From Aromatoleum toluclasticum ATCC 700605 (GTDB lineage: Bacteria > Pseudomonadota > Gammaproteobacteria > Burkholderiales > Rhodocyclaceae): 64,000 bases of DNA. The notes under the pieces are model-generated. The model was not told the DNA's origin and made no database searches. It saw only the letters and a program-made list of their open reading frames with translations. The position numbers and the translations under genes were made by a program. Shown here piece after piece: positions 9,140 through 18,341 of the stretch; within the stretch, counting starts at the first letter, position 1; every line of letters starts with the position of its first letter. Location of the stretch: assembly GCF_000378245.1 (NCBI RefSeq), contig NZ_KB899495.1:1-64000 (forward strand), read 5' to 3'.

Positions 9140-9176
9140 GCCGTGCGCCACCTGCAGGCTGCAGGTGGCGCACGGC
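9140..9176. terminator. Perfect 17-bp hairpin between convergent activator genes
   Basis: GCCGTGCGCCACCTGCA and its exact reverse complement are separated by three bases. It sits between the two convergent regulator genes, which end at 9096 and 9181, and would fold on both transcripts. No T-run follows on either strand, so it may work as an mRNA stabiliser or weak bidirectional terminator. Confidence 0.65.
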
Positions 9177-9180
9177 TGAT

Positions 9181-10956
9181 TCATTCCGCTTCGATCTTGT
9201 GCTTGCGAAGGCGGTATGCAAGTTTGGGACGGGTGATGCCGAGCAGGCGGGCAGCGCGCGAGAGATTGCCATCGGCCTCGGCCAATGCCGTGCGCAGCAT
9301 CAGCGCCTCCGTGTCGGCCAGCGTCGGGATGCTTCCCGACGCCGGCAGGGTGTGCGTGGCGGCGATGTGGTCGCGGCTGCGGGCGATGTTGCCGTTCCGT
9401 CTCAGGATGAACGAGGTGGAGTCGATCTCCTCGCCCGCGGTCAGGAGGTGGCACAGATCGAGTGCGCCATCCTCGTCGGCAAGGATCACCGCGCGCTCGA
9501 TCATGTTCTCCAGCTCACGCACGTTGCCTGGCCACTCGTAGTTGAGGAGCGCGTCGACGGCGCGTTCGCGAAAACCGGTGATCGGCTTCCCGTGCTTCTT
9601 CGTGAATTTCCGGAGGAACCAGTTCATCATCAACGGGATGTCGTCGCGCCGTTCGCGCAGCGGCGGGACCTTGATCGGAAAGACGTTGAGCCGGTAGAAG
9701 AGATCCTCCCGGAAGGTGCCGTCCTTGACTGCTTCGCGCAGATTCACGTTGGTGGCGGCGATCACGCGCACATCGACGTGGCGTGCCCGGGTGTCGCCGA
9801 CGCGGTCGATCTGGCCGAGCTGAAGCGCGCGCAGCAGTTTGCCTTGGGCAGTGAAGCTCAAGGTGCCGATCTCGTCCAGGAACAGGGTGCCGCCGTGGGC
9901 GCGCTCGAACCGCCCCGGGCGCGAGGTGGTGGCGCCGGTGTAGCCGCCTCTCTCCACGCCGAAGAGCTCGGATTCCATCAGAGGTTCCGGGATGGCTGCG
10001 CAGTTCACCGCGACGAAAGGGCCCTCCGCGCGCCGGCTCAGGCGATGCAGGTTGGCGGCGAAGACCTCCTTCCCCACCCCGCTTTCGCCGAGAAACAGCA
10101 CCGTGGCCTCGGTGGGTGCCGCCTTCTTGACCATGTGGCACACGGCATTGAATCCGCTCGAGATCCCGACCATGCCGAAGTCGTTCTCCGCGCCTGCCCA
10201 GGGGCGTGCGGCGAGCCGGCTGGCCGCGGGGAGATCGGCCTCGGGCCTCTTCGACCATTTGACGAAGTCGCCGATCTGCAGGAAGCGCAGGTCGTCGTCG
10301 GCATCGTCCCCCCACTCCTCGACCGGTTTGCCCACGACCCAACACTTGTGGTGGCCCATCGAGCGACATTCGAGTTCGCGCCACAGGATGGGCCGCCCCA
10401 TGAAGGTGCTGGTGTAGCCGCAGGCGTAGCCGACGAGCATCCAGCACACCGGCTCCTGGCCGATGCCGTAGCTGCCGATGTGGGCCTCGTCCTCGGCGCA
10501 GTCGATGAGGTAGAAATCCCCGAAATAGTGTCCACGTTCCACATCGATGTCGAGCGCAACCGGCTCGCAGTGAACGATCCCTTCGAGCGACACCAGCTGC
10601 GGGCCGGCGAGAAAGTCGTCGAAGGTGCCGGAAGCCGCCCGTACCTTCTTGGTCATTTCGGCATCGCGCGCGCCGGCCTGATAGCCGATGCGGGTGATCA
10701 GACCGCGCGCAGCCTCCTTGCCGATGCCCTCGATCAGTTCCTGCCGCAATGCGCCGAGCGAACTCACATGCAGCAGCAGCATGCGCTGGTCGTCGAGCCA
10801 GATGCGCCCCTGCTGGGGGGCGAAGCGCAGGCGCTTGGCGAGGTCCTGGATGTCGGGCACGCGAATCGTCGGAGCGTGCAGCTTGTCGCGCTCGATGATG
10901 TTGCCGACGAGCGCGAGGCCCTCCGACTCCACCCTGCGCGGGCTTCGAACGGTCAT
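9181..10956 (-). CDS. Sigma-54 activator for the toluene monooxygenase operon (TbuT/TouR type)
   Basis: Second V4R-type activator (591 residues) with a ~25-residue N-terminal extension relative to the first. Zinc ligands are kept (Cys171, Glu194, Cys197, Cys205). The phenol-binding His and Trp of MopR are replaced by Val122 and Leu150, which suggests an apolar effector such as toluene or benzene. Walker A is GESGVGKE (290-297). The sigma-54 loop reads GGYTGA (337-342), an unusual variant of GAFTGA. A Fis-type HTH ([16 protein letters not shown]) is at the end. It lies 192 bp downstream of the toluene operon, so read-through could amplify its expression, as described for tbuT. GGAGGAGAG precedes the ATG. 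Confidence 0.9.
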   Translation of the reverse strand: MTVRSPRRVESEGLALVGNIIERDKLHAPTIRVPDIQDLAKRLRFAPQQGRIWLDDQRMLLLHVSSLGALRQELIEGIGKEAARGLITRIGYQAGARDAEMTKKVRAASGTFDDFLAGPQLVSLEGIVHCEPVALDIDVERGHYFGDFYLIDCAEDEAHIGSYGIGQEPVCWMLVGYACGYTSTFMGRPILWRELECRSMGHHKCWVVGKPVEEWGDDADDDLRFLQIGDFVKWSKRPEADLPAASRLAARPWAGAENDFGMVGISSGFNAVCHMVKKAAPTEATVLFLGESGVGKEVFAANLHRLSRRAEGPFVAVNCAAIPEPLMESELFGVERGGYTGATTSRPGRFERAHGGTLFLDEIGTLSFTAQGKLLRALQLGQIDRVGDTRARHVDVRVIAATNVNLREAVKDGTFREDLFYRLNVFPIKVPPLRERRDDIPLMMNWFLRKFTKKHGKPITGFRERAVDALLNYEWPGNVRELENMIERAVILADEDGALDLCHLLTAGEEIDSTSFILRRNGNIARSRDHIAATHTLPASGSIPTLADTEALMLRTALAEADGNLSRAARLLGITRPKLAYRLRKHKIEAE

Positions 10957-11148
10957 GTTCTCTCCTCCGTTGGATGCGGTCCGTACCCTTTTCCGGGCCG
11001 GAACTCTATGTCTGCGCGCGGCTCACTGGCCACACGCTAATTCTAGTCAGGAACGGCAGCGCAGCGCATTTTCTTTCCCGGCCGCAGGGCGCGGGCAGCC
11101 GGCGGACCGGCGGGGCGGTCCGGTCACGGCCTATTCTTCCCTCCCGCG

Positions 11149-12513
11149 TCAGAAGCGATACGAGTAGTTCACGACAAGATTGTCCTGTGCATGTTCGACA
11201 CGAATCGGAGCCGAAGTGTTCGGCAACTGCCGGTTCGTCATCGTCTCCCTGAAAGCGTGCGAGTAGGCGACGTTCACGCTGCCCGATTTCCCCAGGTCGT
11301 AGGAAAAGCCGACGCTCGCATGTTTCGTGGGCGTTGCCGGCACGACGGCGAACAGGCGGTCGTCCGGAATCGCCTGGCCGGCGAAGCTTGCGCCGGCCCG
11401 CAGCGTCCAGCGGCCGATGCGGTAGGCCGCGCCCAGGTTCAGGACGTTGATGTCGCGATAATCCTGCGGCAGCCGGATGTCGAGATCGCCTCCGCCGTCG
11501 CTTTCATAGCGCACCTTTATGTCCTTCATCGCCTCCTTCCAGCGCACCCGCGAGAGGTCGGCAGCAAGCAGCAGGCGCTCGGTGGCCTGATGGGCGACGC
11601 CGATGGTGAGCGCGTCCGGCAGCTGGAAGTCGATGATGCGGATGTTGCCGGTGAGCGGAATCTGGCCGGCGACCGAGCTCACCGCGGTGAGGCGGGCGCG
11701 GCCCTTGAGGTCGTCGAGGCGAGTCTTCAACGTGTAGTAGGCGCCGATGCGTGTGCTCTCCGAGGCGCGGAAAGTGGCGCCGAGCCGCCCCCCCCAGCCC
11801 CAGGCATCGACGCCGCTGCGCACGTCGTTGCTATCGGACACGCTCATGTGGGCCCCCTGCAGGCCCGGCAGGCCGCCCAGCACCGGCACCAGCGAGCCGC
11901 GCACGCGGTTCTGCCCGATGAGGGTGCTCACCTGATCGGCGCCCAGCAGGAGGTCAAGGTTGATCCCGGTCCACACGGCCTCGAGCGAGGCGCCGACCTC
12001 GAGGCGGTCGCTCACGGCATAGGAGACGCCCGCCGGCACTTCCAGCACCAGCAGGCGGCTGGCGTTCTCCAGGCCCGTGGAGGTGCCGTCGGGCGTGCGC
12101 GACAGGAAGGAGTGGCGGCCGTACTCGGTGCCCAGGCCGGCGCCGGCGAAAACACCCGCTCCCCAAGTGAGCGGGCCGTCGCGGTGCACGTAGCTCAGCT
12201 GCGGCGCGTAGTAGGCGCTGGCGAGATCCTTGCGCGAGGACTTGGCGTGCTCGCCGGTGGCGAGATTGTCGGCCTCGATGTCGGTGACGACCAGATCGAG
12301 GCCGAGCTCGAGCTGGCCCCCTTCGGGGGAGAGGCCGAGGGTGGCCGGATTGGCCATGAGTGCGGCGTTACCGACGTCATGAGCGGCGGCGGTGCCGCCC
12401 ATGGCGCGCGAGACCGGGCCGTAGCCCTCGAAACGGAACACGTTCGTGGCCTGGGCTTGGGGCGCGAGACACAGCCCGGCCAGCGCCACGGGGAGGTAGC
12501 GACATCTTTGCAT
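11149..12513 (-). CDS. Outer-membrane hydrocarbon channel, FadL/TodX/TbuX family
   Basis: A 454-residue protein with a cleavable signal peptide (to about AQAT) and a FadL-like N-terminal region (NVFRFEGYGPVSRAMGGTAAA...NAALMANPATLG). Alternating beta strands run to a C-terminal aromatic residue (VNYSYRF). This family lets hydrophobic substrates such as toluene cross the outer membrane laterally. It starts 11 bp after the reductase gene, so it is the seventh gene of the tmo operon, corresponding in position to tmoX/tbuX. Confidence 0.9.
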   Translation of the reverse strand: MQRCRYLPVALAGLCLAPQAQATNVFRFEGYGPVSRAMGGTAAAHDVGNAALMANPATLGLSPEGGQLELGLDLVVTDIEADNLATGEHAKSSRKDLASAYYAPQLSYVHRDGPLTWGAGVFAGAGLGTEYGRHSFLSRTPDGTSTGLENASRLLVLEVPAGVSYAVSDRLEVGASLEAVWTGINLDLLLGADQVSTLIGQNRVRGSLVPVLGGLPGLQGAHMSVSDSNDVRSGVDAWGWGGRLGATFRASESTRIGAYYTLKTRLDDLKGRARLTAVSSVAGQIPLTGNIRIIDFQLPDALTIGVAHQATERLLLAADLSRVRWKEAMKDIKVRYESDGGGDLDIRLPQDYRDINVLNLGAAYRIGRWTLRAGASFAGQAIPDDRLFAVVPATPTKHASVGFSYDLGKSGSVNVAYSHAFRETMTNRQLPNTSAPIRVEHAQDNLVVNYSYRF

Positions 12514-12524
12514 GGAGGATTCCC

Positions 12525-13529
12525 TCAGAGAAAGCGGTCGAAGTGAAGCTGCTGGTAGGGGATGCCGTGGCGTTGCATCAGCAGGGTCTGGACGGCCTCG
12601 ATCATCGGCGGCGGACCGGCGAAGTAGAACTCGTAGCGGTCGAGCGGCCCGGGCAGGTCGCGCTCGACCGCCTCGTGCACGAAGCCGCGCGCACCGCTCC
12701 AGGTCTTGCCGGTTTCACCGCCCGAGACGACCGGGGTGTAGCGCAGGCGGCCGCTCGCGGCCAGGCCGCCGAGCAGGGGCGCCGCGCACAGGTCGGCGGG
12801 CGTGCGAACGCCATCGAAGAAGTGCACGGGCGGCCCTTCCGGCCGGTCCGTGGCGGCCCGCGCGATCGACAGCATCGGCGCGAGCCCGGAGCCGCCGGCA
12901 ATGCACACGATTTCGCGCGCGCCCTCCTCGCGCAGGAAGGCGTTGCCGTACGGGCTGTCGAGCGCGATCGCGTCGCCCACCGCCAGCCGGTCGAAGAGCG
13001 CATTGCTGCCCCGACCGCCGGGCACGCGGCGGACAATGAACTGCCAGCGGCCTTCCGCATTGGCCAGGTTGGACATCGAGTAGGCCCGCGCTCCCGGAGT
13101 GCCGGGCAGATAGAGCAGCGCGTACTGCCCGGACAGGAACGCGGCCGGTGTCGCCGTGCGGAAAGTGAATTCGGCCATGTCTGCGGTGAGCGGGCGCACC
13201 GATTCGAGCACCGCAGGCCGGCGCTCGGGCGGCACCGCCGGACGATACTCGTCGTCGCAGCGCATGCGCACCGTGCACCGGCCGCGCGGGCGGCACTGGC
13301 AGGCGAGCCGCTTGCCACGCCGCCGGTCGCGCTCGGACAGGCCGGGCGCCTCCGGCCACAGCTCGTCCAGCTCGCCTTCGATCAATTCGAAACGGCAGGC
13401 GCCGCAGCCGCCGACGCTGCACTCGTGGGGAAAGCCGATGCCGGCGCGCAAGGCGCCGCGCAGCAGCGTGTCTTCTTCTGCGGAGACGGCAAAAGCCTCC
13501 CCGCCCTCGATGAGGATGGTATGTTCCAT
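12525..13529 (-). CDS. tmoF: Toluene monooxygenase NADH reductase
   Basis: Reductase of 334 residues. An N-terminal [2Fe-2S] domain (ECSVGGCGACRFELIEG; LACQC) is followed by an FAD domain (RAYSMSN) and an NAD domain (IAGGSGLAPMLSIA; YFAGPPPMIE). It moves electrons from NADH to the Rieske ferredoxin TmoC. It lies 39 bp after tmoE and 11 bp before the channel gene. Its domain order matches TmoF/TbuC. Confidence 0.93.
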   Translation of the reverse strand: MEHTILIEGGEAFAVSAEEDTLLRGALRAGIGFPHECSVGGCGACRFELIEGELDELWPEAPGLSERDRRRGKRLACQCRPRGRCTVRMRCDDEYRPAVPPERRPAVLESVRPLTADMAEFTFRTATPAAFLSGQYALLYLPGTPGARAYSMSNLANAEGRWQFIVRRVPGGRGSNALFDRLAVGDAIALDSPYGNAFLREEGAREIVCIAGGSGLAPMLSIARAATDRPEGPPVHFFDGVRTPADLCAAPLLGGLAASGRLRYTPVVSGGETGKTWSGARGFVHEAVERDLPGPLDRYEFYFAGPPPMIEAVQTLLMQRHGIPYQQLHFDRFL

Positions 13530-13568
13530 GATGGAAGTCGGGCAGGGCGTCGCCGCCCCGCGCCGGAA

Positions 13569-14555
13569 TCAGAGACCGAGACTGCCGCGGAAGGCGTGCG
13601 TCGCTTCGCGCGCCCGTTCGGCCCCGCCCTGTGCGTCGGGCAGGGCGAGGCAATAGGCGTCGATGGCCGCATCGCCCAGCGGCGCCCACTTGCGCACCCA
13701 GCGCGCCAACACGTCGCCGTTGCCCTCGTGCTCGAGCGCCATGCGCGCGAGCGCCGTCGCCCAGCGGCGGTGGCGGGCGGCATCGACGAGCTGGGCGTCG
13801 CACAGCATGCCGAGCAAGGTGTCGCCGTGATGCCGCCCGGCGTGGCCGAGACCGCGCAACACCGCCTCCTCGACGGCGGGCCGGGCGACCAGGTTGAGGG
13901 CGACGAAGCTCTCGCCCCAGTCCCACGCCACCAGGGCGCGCTCCATCAGCTCGCGGAAGCCCTGCCAGGCCGGGTCTTGCTCCCAGTAGCGACGCTCGTC
14001 GGTGCCGAAGCCGAGGTCGCCGAAGCCGTTCGCCAGCTCACGCGTGCGATAGGCGGTGTGGGTGAGCCAGCGCAGGGAATCGGCGGCCTGGTAGGTGGCG
14101 CAGTTGGAGATGGTCGAGGCCGGAGCGATCTGGCACAGATAGGCCGAACCCATCTGCAGGGAGTGGAACAGATAGCGCGCCGGCGTGTACAGGCGGGCGA
14201 GACTGCCGGCCCAGGGGCGCTCCACCATGGCGTCGTGGCCGCGCGCCGAAAACTGCTCGAACAGGCCGAAGACGTAGGCCTCCTGGCCGTCCTGCAGCAT
14301 GTTGTAGGTGCGATAGACGATCTCGTCCGGGTCGCGGAAGGCGTTCCAGTCCGGATGCTGCAGCGGGCTCGCGTTGCGGTAGGTCTTGAACCACTGCGCC
14401 AGGGGAAAGTCGGGACTGAGCTCGAACGGCGCGTCGGGCCGGTCGGTGGTGTAGTGCAGGTTGGTCGAAACGATCTCGTATTCGCTCGGCTTGCGGCGCC
14501 GCGCGGCGAGGTGGCTCCAGGTCTTGAGCGGCTTGAGGACTTCGCTTTGGTTCAT
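13569..14555 (-). CDS. tmoE: Toluene monooxygenase hydroxylase beta subunit
   Basis: Non-catalytic hydroxylase subunit (328 residues) with the family hallmarks TWSHLAARRRKPSEYEIVSTNLHYTT... at the N-terminus and NAFRDPDEIVYRTYN near residue 75. It pairs with TmoA in the oxygenase core. It lies between tmoD (18 bp) and tmoF. The length agrees with TmoE/TbuA2. Confidence 0.94.
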   Translation of the reverse strand: MNQSEVLKPLKTWSHLAARRRKPSEYEIVSTNLHYTTDRPDAPFELSPDFPLAQWFKTYRNASPLQHPDWNAFRDPDEIVYRTYNMLQDGQEAYVFGLFEQFSARGHDAMVERPWAGSLARLYTPARYLFHSLQMGSAYLCQIAPASTISNCATYQAADSLRWLTHTAYRTRELANGFGDLGFGTDERRYWEQDPAWQGFRELMERALVAWDWGESFVALNLVARPAVEEAVLRGLGHAGRHHGDTLLGMLCDAQLVDAARHRRWATALARMALEHEGNGDVLARWVRKWAPLGDAAIDAYCLALPDAQGGAERAREATHAFRGSLGL

Positions 14556-14573
14556 GTCGGCTGTCTCCGCGGG

Positions 14574-14888
14574 TCAGAGCATTTTTTCGTAATAGAAGCG
14601 GACGTGGTCGTCCGTCGTTTCGATGCGGCCGGCGAAGGAGCCGAGGTTCACCTCGAGCTCCGACATCTTGAACGGCCGCCCCAGCGTGCGCTCCAGCGTG
14701 GCGCGGCGCAGCACGAGCTCGCCCTCGGTGTCGATGCGCACGTAGGCGATCTTGTCGTCGACGCGGATCGTCTTGCCCGGGTTGTCCTCACGGGCGGCCT
14801 CGATGACGCCCTCGGTGATCTCGCTCAGGCGCAGCACCGGGCCCACCCGGTTGTTGCGGTAGCCGTCGGCAGTGTTTTGGGTAGTCAA
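14574..14888 (-). CDS. tmoD: Toluene monooxygenase effector protein (TTG start)
   Basis: Catalytic effector of 104 residues that binds the hydroxylase and raises coupling and regiospecificity. The family core (NRVGPVLRLSEITEGVIEA...RRATLERTLGRPFKMSELEVNL) is intact. No ATG occurs in frame near the expected start. A TTG at 14888 preceded by CAGGAGCG gives the normal family length, so I call TTG the start. The out-of-frame ATG inside the ribosome site should be ignored. Confidence 0.9.
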   Translation of the reverse strand: MTTQNTADGYRNNRVGPVLRLSEITEGVIEAAREDNPGKTIRVDDKIAYVRIDTEGELVLRRATLERTLGRPFKMSELEVNLGSFAGRIETTDDHVRFYYEKML

Positions 14889-14905
14889 GATCCATCGCTC
14901 CTGAT

Positions 14906-15241
14906 TCAGCTGTGGGCGAAGAGGGGCTCGACCCCCTCCACTGCCACATAGACGTCGTCGCCTTCGATTCGCACCGGGTATTCGGCGAGCCGGCAGTCGC
15001 CGGGGTTGATGCCCTGGCCGGTCGCGGCGTCGAAGGTCCATTGGTGGGCGCGGCACATCACCACGCGGCCGTCGAACTTGCCCTCGACGAGCGGGATGTC
15101 CTGGTGTGGACAGATGCCCTGGAAGGCCCGCGGCGGGCCGCCTTCGGGGCGCACCAGCAGGATCAGGTGATCGCCCACCTCGACCTCGGTCATCTCGCCC
15201 TCCCACAGGTCGTCGAGGGAGCACACTTTTTCGAATGTCAT
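14906..15241 (-). CDS. tmoC: Toluene monooxygenase Rieske ferredoxin
   Basis: A 111-residue Rieske [2Fe-2S] protein with ligands Cys44/His46 (CPHQ) and Cys63/His66 (CRAHQW). These align within one residue with T4moC. It carries electrons from TmoF to the diiron centre of TmoA. It starts 4 bp after tmoB, so translation is probably coupled. Confidence 0.95.
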   Translation of the reverse strand: MTFEKVCSLDDLWEGEMTEVEVGDHLILLVRPEGGPPRAFQGICPHQDIPLVEGKFDGRVVMCRAHQWTFDAATGQGINPGDCRLAEYPVRIEGDDVYVAVEGVEPLFAHS

Positions 15242-15245
15242 CGCC

Positions 15246-15506
15246 TCAGCCCTCGCAGAAAATGAATTCGAGGGTTTCCATGGGGCGCACGTCGGTGTCG
15301 CTCAACCGGCAGTCGCGGGCGAAGAACTCGCTCGCGCCCTGGCGGCGCACGCGCACCACCTTGCCCGGCTGCGGGGCGACGCGCCGCCCCACCGAGTGGT
15401 GGGCCGCCGCAGCGGCGATCTCGTCCATGGTGTTGTCGCTATCGACGGGCAGGAGCTGCAGGACGAAGTCGTACTGGAAATTGGAAATGAGCGGGAACAG
15501 AGCCAT
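15246..15506 (-). CDS. tmoB: Toluene monooxygenase hydroxylase gamma subunit
   Basis: An 86-residue ubiquitin-like gamma subunit (ALFPLISNFQYDFVLQLLPV...ETLEFIF). It is a structural part of the (alpha-beta-gamma)2 hydroxylase. It lies 25 bp after tmoA in the standard order. Length and sequence fit the family closely. Confidence 0.93.
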   Translation of the reverse strand: MALFPLISNFQYDFVLQLLPVDSDNTMDEIAAAAAHHSVGRRVAPQPGKVVRVRRQGASEFFARDCRLSDTDVRPMETLEFIFCEG

Positions 15507-15531
15507 TTGTCATCCTCCGGGGGGAGCCGCC

Positions 15532-17037
15532 TCAGGCGGCCTTCTTGTCGTAGGGTCTGTTGCGGAATGCCTCGGCCCAGGCGTACTGGTGGGCGTCGTC
15601 GCCGATCTCGCCGGGCGCGAGGTTCATGTACTGCAGGGCGCCGGCAAGGTTCGCCGGCTGGATCTGGCCGGCGAGGAAGCGGTCGACCAGGGTCATGTGG
15701 CCGCGATAGCGCACCGGATCCTGCTGGAACACCCAGCGGTCGATCTCGGAGTTGAAGTGGTAGCTGCGGCCCTGGTAGTCGAGCGGATAGTCGCGCACGT
15801 TCCAGCCGTTGCCGGGGATGGCGCAGATCGGGAGCTGGCTCATGTTGCACACGACCGGCAGGGTCTCGGGCAGGGTGAGGTCGATCCGGCCGGCGAGGAC
15901 GTTTTCGGTGATCACGTCCCATACCTTGCCGAAGCTGTCGTTCCACCCCGGGTACTTCTCCTCCAGCCAGTCGCGCGACTCCGGGCTCATGCCGGCGGCG
16001 GCGTTCCACCACAGCGTCGGCCGCCAGTAGTAGAGGCCGATCTGGTAGGCGTGATGCTGGTAGTCGAACTCGGCGATCATCTTTTCCCAGTACCAGGGCA
16101 GGTCGAGGCCGAGGTCGATGAGCGAGCGCTCGAACTGGCCGACGATCCACTCCTGCATGAACTCCTTGAACGACTGCTTGCGGTGCGCGAGCGGCGTGTA
16201 GTAGTCCATCGACGGACCGGTGAGCACCGCGAACAGGCGCCACGCCCGGGCGATGGCGACATCCACCAGCTTCTGCGCTTCGGCCTTGCGGCCGTCGGCG
16301 ATGAGCACCTGCAGCGCCGGGCCGCCGATCTGGGCATGGCGCGACTCGTCGGTCTGGATGCTCGAAATGACGCTGGAGAAGGTGAAGTCGCCCACCTCGG
16401 CGGCGTCGGCCGCGAGGCCGAGGAACTGCATGTTGGTGAAGCCCGTCTCGAAGGCGAAGGTGAGCATCACCGCGATCTCGGTGGCGCTCCTCGCCATGAA
16501 GAGGTCATCGAAGGTGTGGCGGGCGGCGATGGCGGCCCACTCGTTGGAGTGGTACGCCTTGTGGGCCCAGTCGAACTGGCGGTCCTTGGGGCAGTGCTCG
16601 TGCGGGAAGAAGAGTTGCAGCTGCGCATGGCGGTTCTCGTCGAGCATGCCGAAAGTCGCCATGTTGCGCATGCCCGGCGCGCGCCCGAAGCGCGTCATGC
16701 GGGCCTCGGCGCTCATCGCCGCGTACTCGCCCAGCGCGATCGCGCCGTAGTGCGCCTTGAGGATCGACAGCCACCCCGGATCGGCGTCCTCGAACAGGCG
16801 GTTGCGCTCGAGCGCCGCCTTCACCGAATAGGCTCCGGCATCCTTCTCGCGCTGCACCCGCACGTATTCGGGATACGACGTCTTGTAGGGCTCGTCGTAG
16901 GCCTCCCACTTTTCCACCGCCACGCCCTGGGCTCCGGTCATGACGTCGGGAAAAAGCTCGGACTCGGCGACGTACTTCGGCGTCCAGTTCGTGGTACGAG
17001 CCAGGTCGTACCAGTCGGAGCGTTCTAACAGTCCCAT
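15532..17037 (-). CDS. tmoA: Toluene monooxygenase hydroxylase alpha subunit (diiron)
   Basis: Catalytic subunit of 501 residues, collinear with T4MO TmoA so that the numbering agrees: Glu104, Glu134, His137, Glu197, Glu231 and His234 bind the two irons, and Thr201 is present. The regiospecificity pocket has Ile100, Gly103, Ala107, Phe176 and Phe205. Gly103 is as in toluene 4-monooxygenase rather than the Glu of ToMO. This suggests, but does not prove, para (or meta) attack on toluene. I chose the ATG at 17037, after GAGGAGA; the upstream open frame crosses the promoter. It is the first gene of tmoABCDEF plus the channel gene. Confidence 0.96.
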   Translation of the reverse strand: MGLLERSDWYDLARTTNWTPKYVAESELFPDVMTGAQGVAVEKWEAYDEPYKTSYPEYVRVQREKDAGAYSVKAALERNRLFEDADPGWLSILKAHYGAIALGEYAAMSAEARMTRFGRAPGMRNMATFGMLDENRHAQLQLFFPHEHCPKDRQFDWAHKAYHSNEWAAIAARHTFDDLFMARSATEIAVMLTFAFETGFTNMQFLGLAADAAEVGDFTFSSVISSIQTDESRHAQIGGPALQVLIADGRKAEAQKLVDVAIARAWRLFAVLTGPSMDYYTPLAHRKQSFKEFMQEWIVGQFERSLIDLGLDLPWYWEKMIAEFDYQHHAYQIGLYYWRPTLWWNAAAGMSPESRDWLEEKYPGWNDSFGKVWDVITENVLAGRIDLTLPETLPVVCNMSQLPICAIPGNGWNVRDYPLDYQGRSYHFNSEIDRWVFQQDPVRYRGHMTLVDRFLAGQIQPANLAGALQYMNLAPGEIGDDAHQYAWAEAFRNRPYDKKAA

Positions 17038-17101
17038 GTAATGTCTCCTCTCGTTGTTGGTGCCTGCGGCCGCTATTGCGACTCGCAGGCCAGGACAGTT
17101 C

Positions 17102-17117
17102 AGCAAGGGCGATGCCA
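17102..17117 (-). promoter_or_regulatory. Sigma-54 promoter of the toluene monooxygenase operon
   Basis: The minus strand reads TGGCATCGCCCTTGCT, a near-perfect TGGCAC-N5-TTGC element with both invariant GG and GC pairs. It ends about 65 bp before tmoA. The activator palindrome lies ~135 bp upstream, a normal enhancer distance. Confidence 0.85.
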
Positions 17118-17208
17118 CACGCCACGCCGAAGGCCCTGCAGCGTCTCGAAGACCGAGCGGAAACCGTTGTGGAACATGAACTTCGATCTCTCCAGGCAAA
17201 TAAAGGGA

Positions 17209-17260
17209 GGATTTACCGAGTCATCTAAAAGTGGGGGATTTTCACCAGTTGGTAAAATCC
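17209..17260. promoter_or_regulatory. Upstream activator palindrome for the TbuT-like activator
   Basis: At 17236-17260, GGATTTTCACCA faces TGGTAAAATCC around two bases, an 11-bp inverted repeat with one bulged base. A single half site GGATTTACC lies at 17209-17217. The half site differs from the TTGATCAA type used at the phenol operon, in keeping with separate activators. No other gene lies in 17038-17328. Confidence 0.7.
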
Positions 17261-17328
17261 GAGGGGACTGCAGGCGACCTCAATTGTTTCCTTTTGGTTG
17301 ACCACGAGGGGCGGCGCCCAGCCGAAGC

Positions 17329-17643
17329 GTGCACGCTGCTGTGCAGCAGATGCGCATCCTGTGGCGCCGCGAAATGATCTTCGGCGGCTATCAAGCCAGG
17401 ATCCTGCGTATTTCGACGCCCCGTGACGAACTCGACGCCCTCGTCCTCGTCTCCGAGCCCTGCTCCCCTTGCCATGCCCCCGCGATGCCGCTGCGCGACG
17501 TGGCCGCGGTGATCGCCCAGGCCTGCGGCAACCGCGACACCGACCACGACTACCTGCGGCAAGCGGTCGAGCAACTCGATCGACTGGGGGTGAATGACGC
17601 TTACGTTCGACGCCTCGCCGGCCTCGTCGGCATCGGCTCCTGA
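17329..17643 (+). pseudogene. Remnant of gamma-glutamylcyclotransferase ChaC (C-terminal half)
   Basis: This 104-residue frame resembles only the second half of ChaC proteins. It has the LWRREM segment followed by a GGY turn, and a C-terminal DYLRQAVEQLDRLGV. The N-terminal half with the glycine-rich substrate loop is missing: an in-frame stop lies just upstream (17299) and the tmo activator sites come next. ChaC degrades glutathione, but this fragment should not. The alignment is from memory of the family. Confidence 0.55.
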
Positions 17644-17957
17644 CGGGAGTCGGATCGCCTCGCCGCGAACCGGGGTCCCCGGACGGCAAGCCGCCACCGC
17701 GCCGCAACCGGACGCGTCTTTGCCCTCATAGTTAAAATGCGAAGGAATAGAGGGAAAGGGGCAGATCGAGTGCCGGGTGCCAAGCATCCGGCAGGACGCA
17801 TCGATATCCGCGACAGCATGTCGGCCGGAATCCAAAGGCGCTCCGCGTCAGGCGCGCGGACATAGCAGCGGCCGGCGCGGCCCCAGCCTGTGGTCTATGG
17901 TTCCGTAAGAGCCGTTCCGCCGCCACCGGCGACGATTTGAACTGCTCGGGAGCCCAC
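17644..17957. other. Non-coding stretch before sdhC
   Basis: I see no convincing gene here. The sequence has an AT-richer patch around 17725-17745 that may hold the sdhC promoter, and it ends in the sdhC ribosome site (CTCGGGAG). The antisense open frames across it are arginine-rich shadows. Confidence 0.5.
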
Positions 17958-18341
17958 ATGGCCAGGCATTCTCGTCGCTTGCCGGTATTTCTGAATCTGG
18001 CGCAGATCCGCTTTCCGATCGGCGCGATCGCATCGATCGCGCATCGCGTGGCCGGGGTGCTGCTGTTCATGGCCCTGCCCGCCGTGGCTTTGCTGCTCGA
18101 CACCTCACTGCGCACCGAGGCGGGATTCGCTGCGGTGCGCGATCTGCTTTCGTCGCCCTTCCGGGTCGCGACGGCGGCCTTGTTGTTGTGGGCGCTCGTG
18201 CATCACGTGCTGGCCGGAGTCCGCCACCTGCTGATGGACGTCGGTATGGGCCGCGAGCTTGCCAACGCTCGTGCCAGTGCACGCCTGGTCCTGGCCGCCG
18301 CGCCCGCGCTCACCCTGTTTCTCGTCTGGGGGCTGACATGA
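17958..18341 (+). CDS. sdhC: Succinate dehydrogenase cytochrome b556 subunit
   Basis: A 127-residue membrane anchor with three hydrophobic helices and the family pattern RPVFLNL-like (here RLPVFLNLAQIRFPIGAIASIAHRVAG) plus the haem-region HHVLAGVRHLLMD. It anchors SdhAB and reduces quinone. I chose the ATG at 17958 after GGGAG; an upstream ATG would add seven unlikely residues. Its stop overlaps the start of sdhD. The sdhA and sdhB genes are not here, so this is probably a cut-off piece of an operon. Confidence 0.9.
   Translation: MARHSRRLPVFLNLAQIRFPIGAIASIAHRVAGVLLFMALPAVALLLDTSLRTEAGFAAVRDLLSSPFRVATAALLLWALVHHVLAGVRHLLMDVGMGRELANARASARLVLAAAPALTLFLVWGLT

Noticed and set aside
17242-17835. 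Minus-strand frames over the tmo upstream region
   Set aside because: They run through the activator palindrome and have no recognisable domain. The plus-strand ChaC-like frame explains the coding bias better.
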